From assembly GCA_963795665.1 (NCBI GenBank), contig CAWCIP010000003.1:294690-358689 (forward strand): a stretch of 64,000 bases of DNA, read 5' to 3'. Every line of letters begins with the position of its first letter. Positions within the stretch are counted from its first letter, which is position 1. Both the position numbers and the translations under genes were made by a program. Of this stretch, positions 33,003-42,095 are shown piece by piece. The notes below the pieces were generated by a model. It was not told the DNA's origin, did no database searches, and worked only from the letters and a program-made list of their open reading frames with translations. Source of the stretch: DASUPK01 sp963795665. GTDB lineage: Bacteria > Actinomycetota > Thermoleophilia > Solirubrobacterales > 70-9.

Positions 33003-36000
33003 TCAGGCGGCCTCCGCCGCGGCGCCCTCTGCACCGTCGCCACCGGCCACCGATCCCGCCGGCGCATCCACGCCCGTCCCGAGCTCGTCGCGCGGGAGCT
33101 TGCGCGAGACCACCTTGGTGACACCGTCGCCGCCCATGCTGACGCCGTAGAGGATGTCGGCGGCGTCCATCGTGCGCTTCTGATGGGTGACGACGATGAA
33201 CTGGGAGCGCTCGGAGAAGCGGCGGACGAGGCGCAGGAAGCGGTCGATGTTGATGTCGTCGAGCGCGGCCTCGACCTCGTCGAGGATGTAGAAGGGGCAC
33301 GGCCGCGCCATCAGCACGGCGAAGACGAACGCCAACGCGACCAGTGACTTCTCGCCGCCGGAGAGCAGCGAGAGGCGCCTGGTCGACTTCCCCGCGGGAG
33401 TCACCTCGATCTCGACGCCACCGTCCTCATCCGGAGGCGCGAGCTCCTCGTCGGAGTCCGCCCCCTCGCTCTCCTCGTCACCGTCCGGCGCCTGGCCGGC
33501 GAACGGCCGCGGACCGACGTTCACCCGGCGCAGGCGCCCGCTGCCGCCGGGGAAGAGCTCGGCCACCATCTCCTCGAAGCCACGGGCGGTGGCCTCGAAG
33601 GTCTCCTCGAAGGCGGCGGCGATCTCCCTGTCGGTGCGCCGGATCAGCGCGCGCAGCTCGGTGATCGCCTTCTCGAGGTCCTTGCGCTGCCCGGATAGCT
33701 CGGTGAGGTGCTCGCGCGCCTCCGCGTACTCACGCTCGGCCAGAGGGTTGACCGGCCCGATCTGCTCCCGGTTGCGCTCCAGCTTGGTCAGCCGGGTCTC
33801 GATCCTCTCCCGCTCATCGTCGTCGAGCGCCTCCGTCGCCGCGCCCAGCTCCTCGCCGAGGGCCGCGGCCAGACGCTGAAGCTCGGCTGAGCTCTCATCG
33901 CGATGGCCGCGCAGCTGGGTCGCCTCGACCTCCGCCACGGTCATCGCCTCGCTGGCCTCCCGCAGCTCCGCCTGGAGCCCGAACTCCTGCTGCGAGCACT
34001 CCCGGAGCTCGGCGGCGACGTCGCCGCCGTCCTCATCCTCGGCGGCCGCCAGCTTCTCCGCGCGCCGCTCCAGCCCGTCGGCCAGGCGGCGAAGCGCGTC
34101 CCGGGCCCTGCCCAGGGCGGGCAGCGTCTCGCTCTCCAGCTTGATCCGGCGCTCGAGCTCCTGGCGATCGCGAAGGCGCTTCTGCTGGGCCCGCTCGGCG
34201 CTCTCGGCGTGGCGGCGCTCCGCCGTCAGCTCGGCCTCGAGCTTGGCGCGCTGGATCGCCGAGCCCGACCCGTCACCCTCGCGCTCGGCATGACGCTCCG
34301 CGAGCCAGCCCGTCCGGCTCGCCTCCTCGGCGGCCTCGTCCAGTGCGCGGCGCGCGTCCCGCAGGGCACGCTGCGATTCCTCCTCGCGGCCGCGGGCTTC
34401 GGCCAAGGCCGCCTCCCCCCGCTGCAGGTCGTTCCTGCACCGCTCCTCGGTCCGCTCGCGCTGGGCGAGGCGGGAGGCGAGCTCCTCGCGCTCGGACCGG
34501 GCGGCCAGGGCCGGATCGGTGCCCTCCCGCGGTAGGCGCCGGATCTCGCCGGCCGCCGCGTCGAAGCACTCCCCGTCGACGGTGACGGCGACACCGGCGA
34601 AACCCTGCGCCAGGTCGTCGAGATCGTCAACCAGCCAGGCGTCGGCCAGCAGGCGCGCGGTGATCGGTGCCGCGTCGCCGCGCGCCTCGATCAGGTCGAG
34701 CAGCCGGCGCGCGCCGTCCTTGGGCGGCGATGCGTTCGGACTCGGGGCCTCGGATGCGACCAGGGCGCGCGCGGCGCCTTCCGTGCCGGCGAGTCGCTGA
34801 CGCCCCTCGCTCACCGAACCGACGATCGAGGCCCGGAGGCGCTCGCCGAGGACGGCCGACACGGCGCGCTCCAGTCCCGATCCGGTCTCGAGCATCCCGG
34901 CGAGCGCCTCGTGCTCGCCCTCCACCGCGGCGGCCGCGAGCTTGGCCTCGACGGCGGACAGCTCGCCCGCCAGGGCGGCCCGCCGCTCCGAGGCCTTCTG
35001 GGCCTCCGCGCGGGCACGCTCGTGCATCTGGGTGGCCTGTCGCAGGGCGGCGCCGACCTCCTCCTCGGCTCGCTCCAGCGGCTCGAGCGCCGCGTTGGCC
35101 TCGACGCGGCGGCGCTCGGCCTCCTCGGCCTCGCGCCGCAGGCGCGCACCCTCCTCGGAGGAATCCTCGTCCAGCTTTGCCAGCTCAGCCTCCAGCTCGG
35201 CGATCCGAGCCGCTCCGCTTGCCTCATCCGGCTCCTCATCGAGCGCGTCCAGCCGCAGCTGGCGCTCTCCGAGGGCGCCGCGCAGATCGCGCTCGGCAAG
35301 GTCGAGCGCCTCCGCTCGCGCTCGGACCCGCTCGATCGCCGCTCGCGCCTCGGCGAGCCGCTCGCCGTGGCGGCGACGGCCCTCCTCGCCCGCCGCGATC
35401 CGCTCCTCGATCTCGGTTCGCCGCGCGCGAACCGCCTCGAAGCGTCCCTCGACGGAGTCCCTGGTGGCGCGCGCCTCCGCGAGCTTCGCCTCCGCGGCGG
35501 TCAGCTGCGCCTCCTGGGCGCGCAGGTCGTCGGCGACGATCTGGGACCGCAGCTCGTTCGACTGGCGGAGCAGCTTCGCGGTCCGCTCCGCCGCCTCGGC
35601 CTGGCGCTTCAGGGGCCGCAGATGCGAGCGGGCCTCGCGCTCGACGTCGTGGGCACGCTCGAGGTTGTCGCGGGTCCGGTCGAGCTTGAGCTGCGCGCTG
35701 TGGCGGCGCTTCCGGTGCTTGCCGAGCCCGGCGGCCTCCTCGATCAGCATGCGCCGGTCCCTCGGCTTGGAGCTGACGATCTCCTCGACCTTGCCCTGGC
35801 TGATCACCGAGTGCGCCTCGCGCCCCATGTTGGTGTCGGAGAGGGCCTCGACGACGTCGACGAGGCGGCAGCGGGCGCCGTTGAGGCGGTACTCGCCGTC
35901 GCCGTTGCGCTCGATGCGCCGCGAGATCGAGATCTCCGAGAACTCGCTGGCGGCGCGCCCCTCGGAGTTGTCGATCACCACCTCGACCTCGGCGAACCGG

Positions 36001-36224
36001 CGGGCGGACTGGCCGTTGCCGCCGGCGAAGATCACGTCGCGCATCTGGTGGCCGCGGATCGCGGAGGGGCTCTGCTCGCCCATGGCCCAGAGCACCGCGT
36101 CGGTGATGTTGGACTTGCCCGAGCCGTTCGGGCCCACGATCACGCTGACGCCCGGCGAGAAGGTCAGCCGGGTGCGGTCGGGAAAGGACTTGAAGCCCTT
36201 CAGGTTGATGGCCTTCAGATACAT
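33003..36224 (-). CDS. smc: Chromosome segregation protein SMC
   Basis: A 1073-residue SMC ATPase that compacts and segregates chromosomes. The N-terminal head begins MYLKAINLKGFKSFPDRT with P-loop GPNGSGKSNITDAVLWAMGEQ. Two long Glu/Arg/Ala-rich coiled coils flank a hinge near residues 480-610 (ITARLLADAWLVDDLDDLAQGF). The C-terminal head has the ABC signature LLSGGEKSLVALAF and Walker B FYILDEVEAALDD. The protein is somewhat shorter than the usual 1150-1200 residues, apparently through shorter coils. Start ATG 36224 is at the family position; the frame is open upstream. An acidic insert (DGDEESEGADSDEE) lies before the signature. Confidence 0.95.
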   Translation of the reverse strand: MYLKAINLKGFKSFPDRTRLTFSPGVSVIVGPNGSGKSNITDAVLWAMGEQSPSAIRGHQMRDVIFAGGNGQSARRFAEVEVVIDNSEGRAASEFSEISISRRIERNGDGEYRLNGARCRLVDVVEALSDTNMGREAHSVISQGKVEEIVSSKPRDRRMLIEEAAGLGKHRKRRHSAQLKLDRTRDNLERAHDVEREARSHLRPLKRQAEAAERTAKLLRQSNELRSQIVADDLRAQEAQLTAAEAKLAEARATRDSVEGRFEAVRARRTEIEERIAAGEEGRRRHGERLAEARAAIERVRARAEALDLAERDLRGALGERQLRLDALDEEPDEASGAARIAELEAELAKLDEDSSEEGARLRREAEEAERRRVEANAALEPLERAEEEVGAALRQATQMHERARAEAQKASERRAALAGELSAVEAKLAAAAVEGEHEALAGMLETGSGLERAVSAVLGERLRASIVGSVSEGRQRLAGTEGAARALVASEAPSPNASPPKDGARRLLDLIEARGDAAPITARLLADAWLVDDLDDLAQGFAGVAVTVDGECFDAAAGEIRRLPREGTDPALAARSEREELASRLAQRERTEERCRNDLQRGEAALAEARGREEESQRALRDARRALDEAAEEASRTGWLAERHAEREGDGSGSAIQRAKLEAELTAERRHAESAERAQQKRLRDRQELERRIKLESETLPALGRARDALRRLADGLERRAEKLAAAEDEDGGDVAAELRECSQQEFGLQAELREASEAMTVAEVEATQLRGHRDESSAELQRLAAALGEELGAATEALDDDERERIETRLTKLERNREQIGPVNPLAEREYAEAREHLTELSGQRKDLEKAITELRALIRRTDREIAAAFEETFEATARGFEEMVAELFPGGSGRLRRVNVGPRPFAGQAPDGDEESEGADSDEELAPPDEDGGVEIEVTPAGKSTRRLSLLSGGEKSLVALAFVFAVLMARPCPFYILDEVEAALDDINIDRFLRLVRRFSERSQFIVVTHQKRTMDAADILYGVSMGGDGVTKVVSRKLPRDELGTGVDAPAGSVAGGDGAEGAAAEAA

Positions 36225-36286
36225 CTCACTCGCAAGGGTCGCAGGAAGGCTGATGCTCGCGCGTCGCCCGGACGCAACCGCAGCTT

Positions 36287-36967
36287 CTAGGCGCGCAGCT
36301 TCTCGAGCGCGTGCTGAGCAGCGGCCTGCTCGGCTGCCTTCTTGCTCCTGCCGGAGCCGATGCCGATCGCCTCGCCGCCCACGGTCGCCCGGATCTCGAA
36401 GCGGCGGTCGTGCGGGGGCCCGTCCTCGCTGGCGACCTCGTAGCTGACGGTCTCCCCGTCGCGGGCCAGTCGCTCCTGGAGCTCCGACTTGAAGTCCATG
36501 CGCTCCTGCGTGGCCTGCTCGACCTCTTCGGCGAACGCGTCGACGACCGCTTCGGAGGTTCGCTCGAACCCGTGGGCCAGGTAGCACGCGCCGATCACCG
36601 CCTCGCAGACCGAGGCGAGGGTGCGCTCCGAGGCCAGCAGCGTGTCGACCGGCAGCCCGTCGCCGTCGTCTGGCGCCTCCCCGGTGAGCATCTCGGGGAG
36701 CTGGAGCCTGCGAGCGACCTCCGCGCAGGCGCGGCCGCTGACGGCCTGGTTGAGGATCTTGGTCAGCTCGCCGATGTCGGCCTCCGGGTGGTCCTCGAAG
36801 AGAAGCGTGGCTACGGACAGGCCGAGAACGCTGTCCCCGAGGAACGCGAGCCTTCCGTAGGACTCGGTTCGCTTGTCGACCCAGGATGAGTGGGAGAGTG
36901 CCTGCCGGCGCAGCTCTTCGGGGGTGTCCGCGAACAGCTCCGCCAGCGAGGCGGTGGGAGGTGTCAT
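36287..36967 (-). CDS. rnc: Ribonuclease III homologue with altered active site
   Basis: A 226-residue protein with an endonuclease domain (residues 8-150) and a dsRNA-binding domain (about 158-226: DFKSELQERLARDG...GSGRSKKAAEQAAAQHALEKL). The signature ERLEFLGD appears as YGRLAFLGDSVL: positions equivalent to E. coli Glu38 and Glu41 are Gly38 and Ala41, while Asp45 is kept. In the second motif, LASVCEAVIGA, Asp114 is replaced by Ser119 and Glu117 is kept as Glu122. Two of four metal ligands are thus missing. The place between acpP and smc is the normal rnc site. Activity is uncertain. Confidence 0.85.
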   Translation of the reverse strand: MTPPTASLAELFADTPEELRRQALSHSSWVDKRTESYGRLAFLGDSVLGLSVATLLFEDHPEADIGELTKILNQAVSGRACAEVARRLQLPEMLTGEAPDDGDGLPVDTLLASERTLASVCEAVIGACYLAHGFERTSEAVVDAFAEEVEQATQERMDFKSELQERLARDGETVSYEVASEDGPPHDRRFEIRATVGGEAIGIGSGRSKKAAEQAAAQHALEKLRA

Positions 36968-36989
36968 CGGATCAGGTCGCCTCTTCCCC

Positions 36990-37238
36990 CTAACCCGCGG
37001 GAACCCTGGCGCAGACGAAGTCGACGGCGTCGCCGACCGTTTCGATCTCGGCGGCCTCCTCCTCGCTGACCCGGATCCCATAGCGGTCCTCGAGCTCCAT
37101 GACCAGCTCATAGAGGTCGAGCGAGTCGGCGTCGAGGTCCTCCCGGAACCTGGTCTCGAGCTGGATCTTCTCCGGGGCCACCTCGAGCTCGGTGCTCAGG
37201 TGGTTCCGGACGAGAGTCATGACCTCCTCACGCTCCAT
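36990..37238 (-). CDS. acpP: Acyl carrier protein
   Basis: An 82-residue carrier protein for fatty acid synthesis. The phosphopantetheine attachment site is Ser39 in RFREDLDADSLDLYELVMELE. The length and acidic character are typical. It lies between plsX and rnc on the same strand, the usual lipid-rnc arrangement; no fabD/fabF genes are here. Confidence 0.95.
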   Translation of the reverse strand: MEREEVMTLVRNHLSTELEVAPEKIQLETRFREDLDADSLDLYELVMELEDRYGIRVSEEEAAEIETVGDAVDFVCARVPAG

Positions 37239-37253
37239 GACGGGGATTATCTC

Positions 37254-38282
37254 CTATCGCTCCGGCGTTCCGGAGGCCTCTTCGCGGAGCGCATCCCGCG
37301 TCGCGCCAGACGCCGCCAGCAGCTCCGCCGTCCGCTCCACCGCGTGCTCGCCGACGGCACGGTCGGCGAGCCTGACCGCGTTCGCGATTCCCTCCGGCGT
37401 CGAGCTCCCATGTGCGACCACCGCCACGCCCCGTAGGCCGAGGAGGATCGCCCCTCCGACGGAGTTGGGATCCATGCTCCGCCGGAGCCCGCCGAGGGCA
37501 GGCCGCAGCAGCAGCCCTCCCGCTGATGCCAGCGGGCCGGACCGGGCGGCGGCGCGCACCGCGTCGGCGACCGCCCTGGAAGTGCCCTCGACCGTCTTCA
37601 GCGTGACGTTGCCGGTGAAGCCATCTGTGACCACAACGTCCGCCTCGTCCCCGAGCAAATCCCGCCCCTCGAGGTTCCCGATGAAGCGCAGCCCGTCGGC
37701 GCCGGTGAGGGCCTCGTGGGCCTCGACGACGTCGACTCGCCCCTTCTTCTGCTCCTCGCCGACCGAGAGCAGGGCGACCCGCGGGCTTTCCACACCGAGC
37801 ACCGCCGTGCAGAAGGCCGAGCCAAGGAACGCGAACTGGATCAGGTGCTGGGGGCGAACGTCGGTGTTGGCGCCGGCGTCCAGAAAGACGAGTGGCGGTC
37901 CCTCTCGCCCCGGCACCGGGATCTGCACGGCGAGGGCCGGCCGATGAACTCCCTGGGCACGCTTCAGCGCGAACAGGGCGGCGGTCATCGTCGCCCCTGT
38001 CGAGCCGGCGCTGACCAGCGCGCTGCAATACCCGTCGGCGACGGCGGCTGCCCCGCGCACGACCGAAGCCTCGGGGGTGGAGCGCACCGCCGCGACCGGC
38101 TCGGCCTCGTTTCCGATCCAATCGGTCGTCGGCTCGAGTTCGACTCCCGGCGGCGGATCAAGCGACGAGGGGCCGAAAAGGTGGACCGGGATGCCGTCCG
38201 CGGCGGCGATCCTGGCGCCCTCGAGCACCAGCTCGGGTCCGCCGTCCGCACCGTAAGCATCGAGCGCGACCGGCTCAGGCAC
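37254..38282 (-). CDS. plsX: Phosphate acyltransferase PlsX
   Basis: A 342-residue enzyme that makes acyl-phosphate from acyl-ACP for phospholipid synthesis. It begins with VALDAYGADGGPELVLEGA, where the normal MGGD is YGAD-like. It contains ALVSAGSTGATMTAALFALKR, FLDAGANTDVRPQHLIQFAFLG, VVTDGFTGNVTLKTVEG and GGAILLGLRGVAVVAHGSS. The unusual initial motif AYGADGG replaces the common AMGGDxAP. It is followed by acpP, its natural partner. Confidence 0.93.
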   Translation of the reverse strand: MPEPVALDAYGADGGPELVLEGARIAAADGIPVHLFGPSSLDPPPGVELEPTTDWIGNEAEPVAAVRSTPEASVVRGAAAVADGYCSALVSAGSTGATMTAALFALKRAQGVHRPALAVQIPVPGREGPPLVFLDAGANTDVRPQHLIQFAFLGSAFCTAVLGVESPRVALLSVGEEQKKGRVDVVEAHEALTGADGLRFIGNLEGRDLLGDEADVVVTDGFTGNVTLKTVEGTSRAVADAVRAAARSGPLASAGGLLLRPALGGLRRSMDPNSVGGAILLGLRGVAVVAHGSSTPEGIANAVRLADRAVGEHAVERTAELLAASGATRDALREEASGTPER

Positions 38283-38288
38283 GCGCGC

Positions 38289-38510
38289 CTAGTCCTGCGG
38301 TGACGGCGGCTCGGCCTGCGGCGTGGCCTCGGGGACCTCGTGGCGGATCACCTCACGCCCCGCGTACGTGCCGCAGGTCGGGCAGACGCGATGGGGCAGG
38401 CGCGGGCTGTGGCAGCGCGGGCACTCGTTCAGCCGCGGGGCCGACACCTTGTGCTGCGCACGCCGCTTGTCGCGCCGCGTCCTCGACTGTCTCTTCTTGG
38501 GGACCGCCAT
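38289..38510 (-). CDS. rpmF: Ribosomal protein L32
   Basis: A 73-residue L32, starting MAVPKKRQSRTRRDKRRAQH, with the zinc-binding form CPRCHSPRLPHRVCPTC intact. A Pro/Ala/Glu tail follows. It is 6 bp upstream of plsX and 23 bp downstream of the DUF177 gene, the conserved DUF177-rpmF-plsX order. Confidence 0.96.
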   Translation of the reverse strand: MAVPKKRQSRTRRDKRRAQHKVSAPRLNECPRCHSPRLPHRVCPTCGTYAGREVIRHEVPEATPQAEPPSPQD

Positions 38511-38533
38511 ACGGCGGCGGAGGATAGCGGCCC

Positions 38534-39055
38534 CTACTCCAACTTCAGGTCACGCAGCTTCGCCATCCGCGGATCGCCAGCCTGGGAGTGGCGGTGCGTC
38601 TCGGGGTCCGCATCGTTCAGCGACTCGCCGCAGACCGCGCACAGACCGAGGCAATCCTCACGGCAGAGCGGCTGCGCCGGAAACGCGAGGACGAGCGCGT
38701 CGTTCGCCCATCGCTTGACGTCGAGGTTGCCGTCGGAGACGTAGGGGCTGCGCAGCTCCTCGTCTCGGGTCGGCGGCTGATCGACCTCGCGCGCGTCGAT
38801 CTCCATCAGGTTCGTGCCCGGCTCCAGGCAGCGAACGCACGGGCCGGTCAGCTCGCTGGCGAACCTCAGTCGAAGCGCGTAGCCGGTGCTGGTCCGGGAG
38901 ACGTCGAGCCGGGCCTCCGAGCCCCCGCCGGCCGGGGCATAGCTCTCGCCGCCGAGCTCGATCGGCTCGAGCTCGACCTCGAGATCGAGCGCGCGAGCCT
39001 GCCCCGAGGACAGCGCGAGGCGCTCGAGATCGACGATTCCGCCTTCCGCATACAC
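38534..39055 (-). CDS. DUF177 (YceD-like) rRNA accumulation protein
   Basis: A 173-residue DUF177 protein. Characteristic are the central GPCVRCLEP and the C-terminal LCREDCLGLCAVCGESLNDADPETH, four to five Cys that may bind zinc. Members (YceD in bacteria, DUF177A in plants) influence 23S rRNA accumulation. It is directly upstream of rpmF. About 190 bp of non-coding DNA, with a GACGGC/GCCGTC hairpin near 39115, separates it from the divergent methyltransferase. Confidence 0.9.
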   Translation of the reverse strand: MYAEGGIVDLERLALSSGQARALDLEVELEPIELGGESYAPAGGGSEARLDVSRTSTGYALRLRFASELTGPCVRCLEPGTNLMEIDAREVDQPPTRDEELRSPYVSDGNLDVKRWANDALVLAFPAQPLCREDCLGLCAVCGESLNDADPETHRHSQAGDPRMAKLRDLKLE

Positions 39056-39244
39056 TCGCTCCGAGGGTACCGAGCCCTAGATGACCGATTCCCAATCCAC
39101 GCACCCACGGATGACGGCGCATGCCGTCGCTGGATCGCCACCCGCCCCCTCGCGGGTAGCACCACTACCCGCTTCGGGAGCGCGCGGCACCCAGCTCGGC
39201 CTGCGCCGCCCCCGCGGGCACGTCGATTAGAAATCGATCATCCG

Positions 39245-39787
39245 GTGTGCGCCCAATTCCACTGGAATCCCGAGACCTACCTGGAGGAGATCCGGGCCGA
39301 GGTCCCGCGCTATGACGAGCTTCAGCGGGCGGCGATCGAGGCGATCCCCTTCGCTCCGGATCGCGTCCTCGAGCTCGGGATGGGCACCGGCGAGACCACC
39401 CGGGTCCTGCTCGAGGCCTATCCGGACGCCTGGGTGATCGGGCTCGACTCGGACTCGAACATGGTCTACCGGCTCCGAGAGGAGTACGACGACGTCCAGC
39501 TCGCGCGCATGGAGGATCCCCTGCCCGACGGTCCCTGGGACCTCGTCATCTCCGTCCTCTCGGTGCACCACCTGCAGGACGACGCCAAGCGCACGCTCTT
39601 TCGGCGCGTGCGCGAGCAGTCGCGGGCACTCGTGATCGGCGACGTCGTCAAGGCCGAGAAGCAGGTGACGCCGATCGAGCCCGGGTTCGACTTCCCCGAT
39701 ACCGCGGAGGAGCTCGCGGAATGGTGTGGCGGCGAGATCACCTGGACCGCGGACGACCTGGCGGTCGTCAGAGCCACCTACGACTGA
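39245..39787 (+). CDS. SAM-dependent methyltransferase
   Basis: A 180-residue class I methyltransferase. Motif I is VLELGMGTGETTRVLLE, strand 2 VIGLDSDSNM, motif IV DLVISVLSVHHLQDDAK. The GTG at 39245 gives VCAQFHWNPETYLEEIRAEVPRY, close to other members that begin near FHWxPxTY. The frame is open upstream through the DUF177 gene, so the start is set by homology. It is 13 bp before the enoyl-CoA hydratase gene and likely in the same operon. Confidence 0.8.
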   Translation: MCAQFHWNPETYLEEIRAEVPRYDELQRAAIEAIPFAPDRVLELGMGTGETTRVLLEAYPDAWVIGLDSDSNMVYRLREEYDDVQLARMEDPLPDGPWDLVISVLSVHHLQDDAKRTLFRRVREQSRALVIGDVVKAEKQVTPIEPGFDFPDTAEELAEWCGGEITWTADDLAVVRATYD

Positions 39788-39800
39788 GAAGAGGAGCGAG

Positions 39801-40658
39801 ATGACCCACCACAACCCGGAGCGGCCAGGGCCGCCGCCGTCAGCCGATGAGGGCGTCGTCCTCTACGAGAAGCGCGACCGGATCGCCTACGTGACCATCA
39901 ATCGGCCTGAGGCCCGCAACGCCGTCAGCCCCGAGGTCCACCGAGCGATGATCGCCGCCTGGGCCGACTTCGCCGAGGACGACTCCGTGGACGTCGCGAT
40001 CCTCACGGGCGCGGGCGACGACGCATTCTGCGCGGGGGCTGACCTGAAGGAGTACATCCCGACGATCATGACCGGCAGCACGCCGGCGGACCTGCGCGAG
40101 ATCGCAGAGCTCGGCCTCAACGGCTTCACCCGAGGCCAGCACCGGATCTACAAGCCGATCATCGGCGCCATCAACGGCTGGGCCCTCGCCGGCGGTCTCG
40201 AGACGGCGCTCGCCTGCGACATCCGGATCGCATCGGACCGGGCCATGTTCGGCTCGTTCGAGGCCCGCCGCGGGTTCCACCACGGCGACGGCGGCATCGT
40301 CCGGCTGGTCAACACCTGCGGGACCGGCATCGCGCTGGAGCTGCTTCTCACCGCCGAGCCGATCGACGCGCAGCGGGCGCTCCAGTGCAACATGGTCTCC
40401 AAGGTCGTCCCGCACGAGAGTCTGATGGAGGAGGCCGAGACCGTGGCCCGCCAGATCCTCCGAAACTCACAGCGAGCGGTGCGCTCGGCGAAGCAGACGA
40501 TCCTCGACACGATCGGCAAGACACTCGACGAGCAGCTCCGCAACGAGGCCTGGAACGCCTACACCTCCGGCAGCCGCGAGGAGACCCTGGAGCTGCTGGG
40601 GCGCTTCTATGAGAAGACCGACCCCGGGCGGGCGGGAACCCACCGGACGGACCTGTGA
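39801..40658 (+). CDS. Enoyl-CoA hydratase/isomerase family protein
   Basis: A 285-residue crotonase-fold enzyme. GAGGAG lies 5 nt before the ATG at 39801. Conserved parts are INRPEARNAVSPEVHRAM, the oxyanion segment GAGDDAFCAGADLKEY, the second oxyanion Gly in IIGAINGWALAGGLETALACD and the helix FEARRGFHHGDGG. The Glu normally at the second catalytic site falls near GDGGIVRL. It should act on acyl-CoA esters; the substrate is unknown. Its TGA overlaps the ATG of the SDR gene. Confidence 0.9.
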   Translation: MTHHNPERPGPPPSADEGVVLYEKRDRIAYVTINRPEARNAVSPEVHRAMIAAWADFAEDDSVDVAILTGAGDDAFCAGADLKEYIPTIMTGSTPADLREIAELGLNGFTRGQHRIYKPIIGAINGWALAGGLETALACDIRIASDRAMFGSFEARRGFHHGDGGIVRLVNTCGTGIALELLLTAEPIDAQRALQCNMVSKVVPHESLMEEAETVARQILRNSQRAVRSAKQTILDTIGKTLDEQLRNEAWNAYTSGSREETLELLGRFYEKTDPGRAGTHRTDL

Positions 40659-41365
40659 TGAACGGCCCCGGGGTCCCGCGCCGCGCTCTGGTCACCGGCG
40701 CAGCGCGCGGGATCGGCGCGGCGATCGCCGAGCGGCTGCGGGAAGACGGGCTCGAGGTGACGACCCTCGACCGCGACGAGGGCTGCGACCTCCAGGTGGA
40801 GCTGGCGGCGGGCGATCTCCCCGAGCTCGGCGGGATCGACGTCTGCGTATCCAACGCCGCGATCACCGACACGATTGCCCCCGCGCACCGGATGACCGAG
40901 GAGCAGTGGTCCCGGGACATCGACGTCAACCTGACCGGCGCCTTTCGCGTGATCCAGGCCTGCCTTCCGGGAATGCGCGACCGGCGTTGGGGCCGGATCG
41001 TGGTGATCTCCTCGGGCGCCGCCAAGTCGGGCCTGCGCGGACAGGTCGCCTACGCCGCCTCGAAGGCCGGCCTGCTGGGGATGGTGAAGTCCCTCGCGGC
41101 GGAGAACATCCGTCGCGAGATCACCGCGAACGCGGTCCTGCCGGGGATGGTCGCCACCGAGAAGGTGCGGGCGATGCCGAAGGAGGTCCTGGAGCGCCTC
41201 GACCCGGTGCTCCCCTCCGGCCGGATGGTCGAGCCCGAAGAGATCGCCGGTGTGGTGGCCTACCTCGCCTCCGAGGAGGCGGCTCAGGTCACCGGCCAGG
41301 AGATCGCCGTCGACGGCGGTGCGGGCCTCAACACCTTCACGCTCGGCTCCGACCGCCGGGACTAG
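40658..41365 (+). CDS. Short-chain dehydrogenase/reductase (3-oxoacyl-reductase-like)
   Basis: A 235-residue classical SDR. The cofactor motif is ALVTGAARGIGAAIAERL, and the structural NNAG is replaced by SNAAITDT. The catalytic set is VISSGAAKSGLRGQVAYAASKAG (Ser, Tyr-x3-Lys; shown in part). The tail ends GQEIAVDGGAGL. The start overlaps the hydratase stop as TGATG, so the two are translated together and may perform successive hydration and oxidation of an acyl-CoA. Confidence 0.9.
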   Translation: MNGPGVPRRALVTGAARGIGAAIAERLREDGLEVTTLDRDEGCDLQVELAAGDLPELGGIDVCVSNAAITDTIAPAHRMTEEQWSRDIDVNLTGAFRVIQACLPGMRDRRWGRIVVISSGAAKSGLRGQVAYAASKAGLLGMVKSLAAENIRREITANAVLPGMVATEKVRAMPKEVLERLDPVLPSGRMVEPEEIAGVVAYLASEEAAQVTGQEIAVDGGAGLNTFTLGSDRRD

Positions 41366-42066
41366 CCGCCGCTTCGCTCCAGCCCGTAGCGCTCCCAGTG
41401 CCGGTCGGGGATATCGGCTGGGTCCTTGTACCAGTGCCAGACGCAGGGATCCCGGTCGAAGTCCTCGGGCGGCTCGGAGGGATAGACCGGATAGCCGATC
41501 CAGTTGATCGGCCCCAGCTCGTTCATGAACGCGCAGTGGGTGCAGTAGAGGGGGAAGCCCTTGCGACCGTAGGACCAGTCGTGGGCCTCGTCGGTTACAC
41601 CCCAACCGTCCGGGCCGTAGCGGCCATTGCGCCACAGCCGCTGACCCGAGCCGCAGGGGTTCATCGTGAACACGAGCTTCTCCTCGTCCTCGGAGATCTC
41701 GAAGGCGCCGGGGTTCGGCCCGACCCCGCCGGTCGAGTGCCCGCGCCAGGTCGCCGCCAGCGCCTGGGCGATCGCCTTCCGGTCCGCTGTGTCGATCTTC
41801 TCGACGCTCTGCTTCCAGCTGCGCTCGAGGCTCCACTCCCAGGCCTCGCGGACGCCCTCGTCCCCGAGCCTCTCCTTGATGAACGAGATCAGCCCGCCCA
41901 TGCCGTCGACCAGCATGTCGTGCATGAACTGCGACTCGTGCTTCTCGCGCTCGCAGAGCTCCTTCGCCCGCTCGAGCTCTCCCTCGTCCACGGCCTCGAT
42001 CGCGCAATCCATCGTCGGCCGCGACATCTCGGCCAGCTCCTCCTCGGTGAACCAGCGCTCGCCCAT
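41362..42066 (-). CDS. Hypothetical Trp/Cys-rich protein
   Basis: A 234-residue protein; AGGAG precedes the ATG at 42066. An N-terminal helical part (FTEEELAEMSRPTMDCAIEAV...AKELCEREKHESQFMHDML) resembles helical-bundle proteins. The C-terminal half has FTMNPCGSGQRLWRNG, GFPLYCTHCAFMNELGPINW and DPCVWHWYKDP, so several Cys and Trp could form a metal site. I do not recognise the family. Its 3' end overlaps the converging SDR gene by 4 bp. Confidence 0.65.
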   Translation of the reverse strand: MGERWFTEEELAEMSRPTMDCAIEAVDEGELERAKELCEREKHESQFMHDMLVDGMGGLISFIKERLGDEGVREAWEWSLERSWKQSVEKIDTADRKAIAQALAATWRGHSTGGVGPNPGAFEISEDEEKLVFTMNPCGSGQRLWRNGRYGPDGWGVTDEAHDWSYGRKGFPLYCTHCAFMNELGPINWIGYPVYPSEPPEDFDRDPCVWHWYKDPADIPDRHWERYGLERSGG

Positions 42067-42095
42067 CTCGCTCCTTCCCTCGACTGGGAGGGAGC

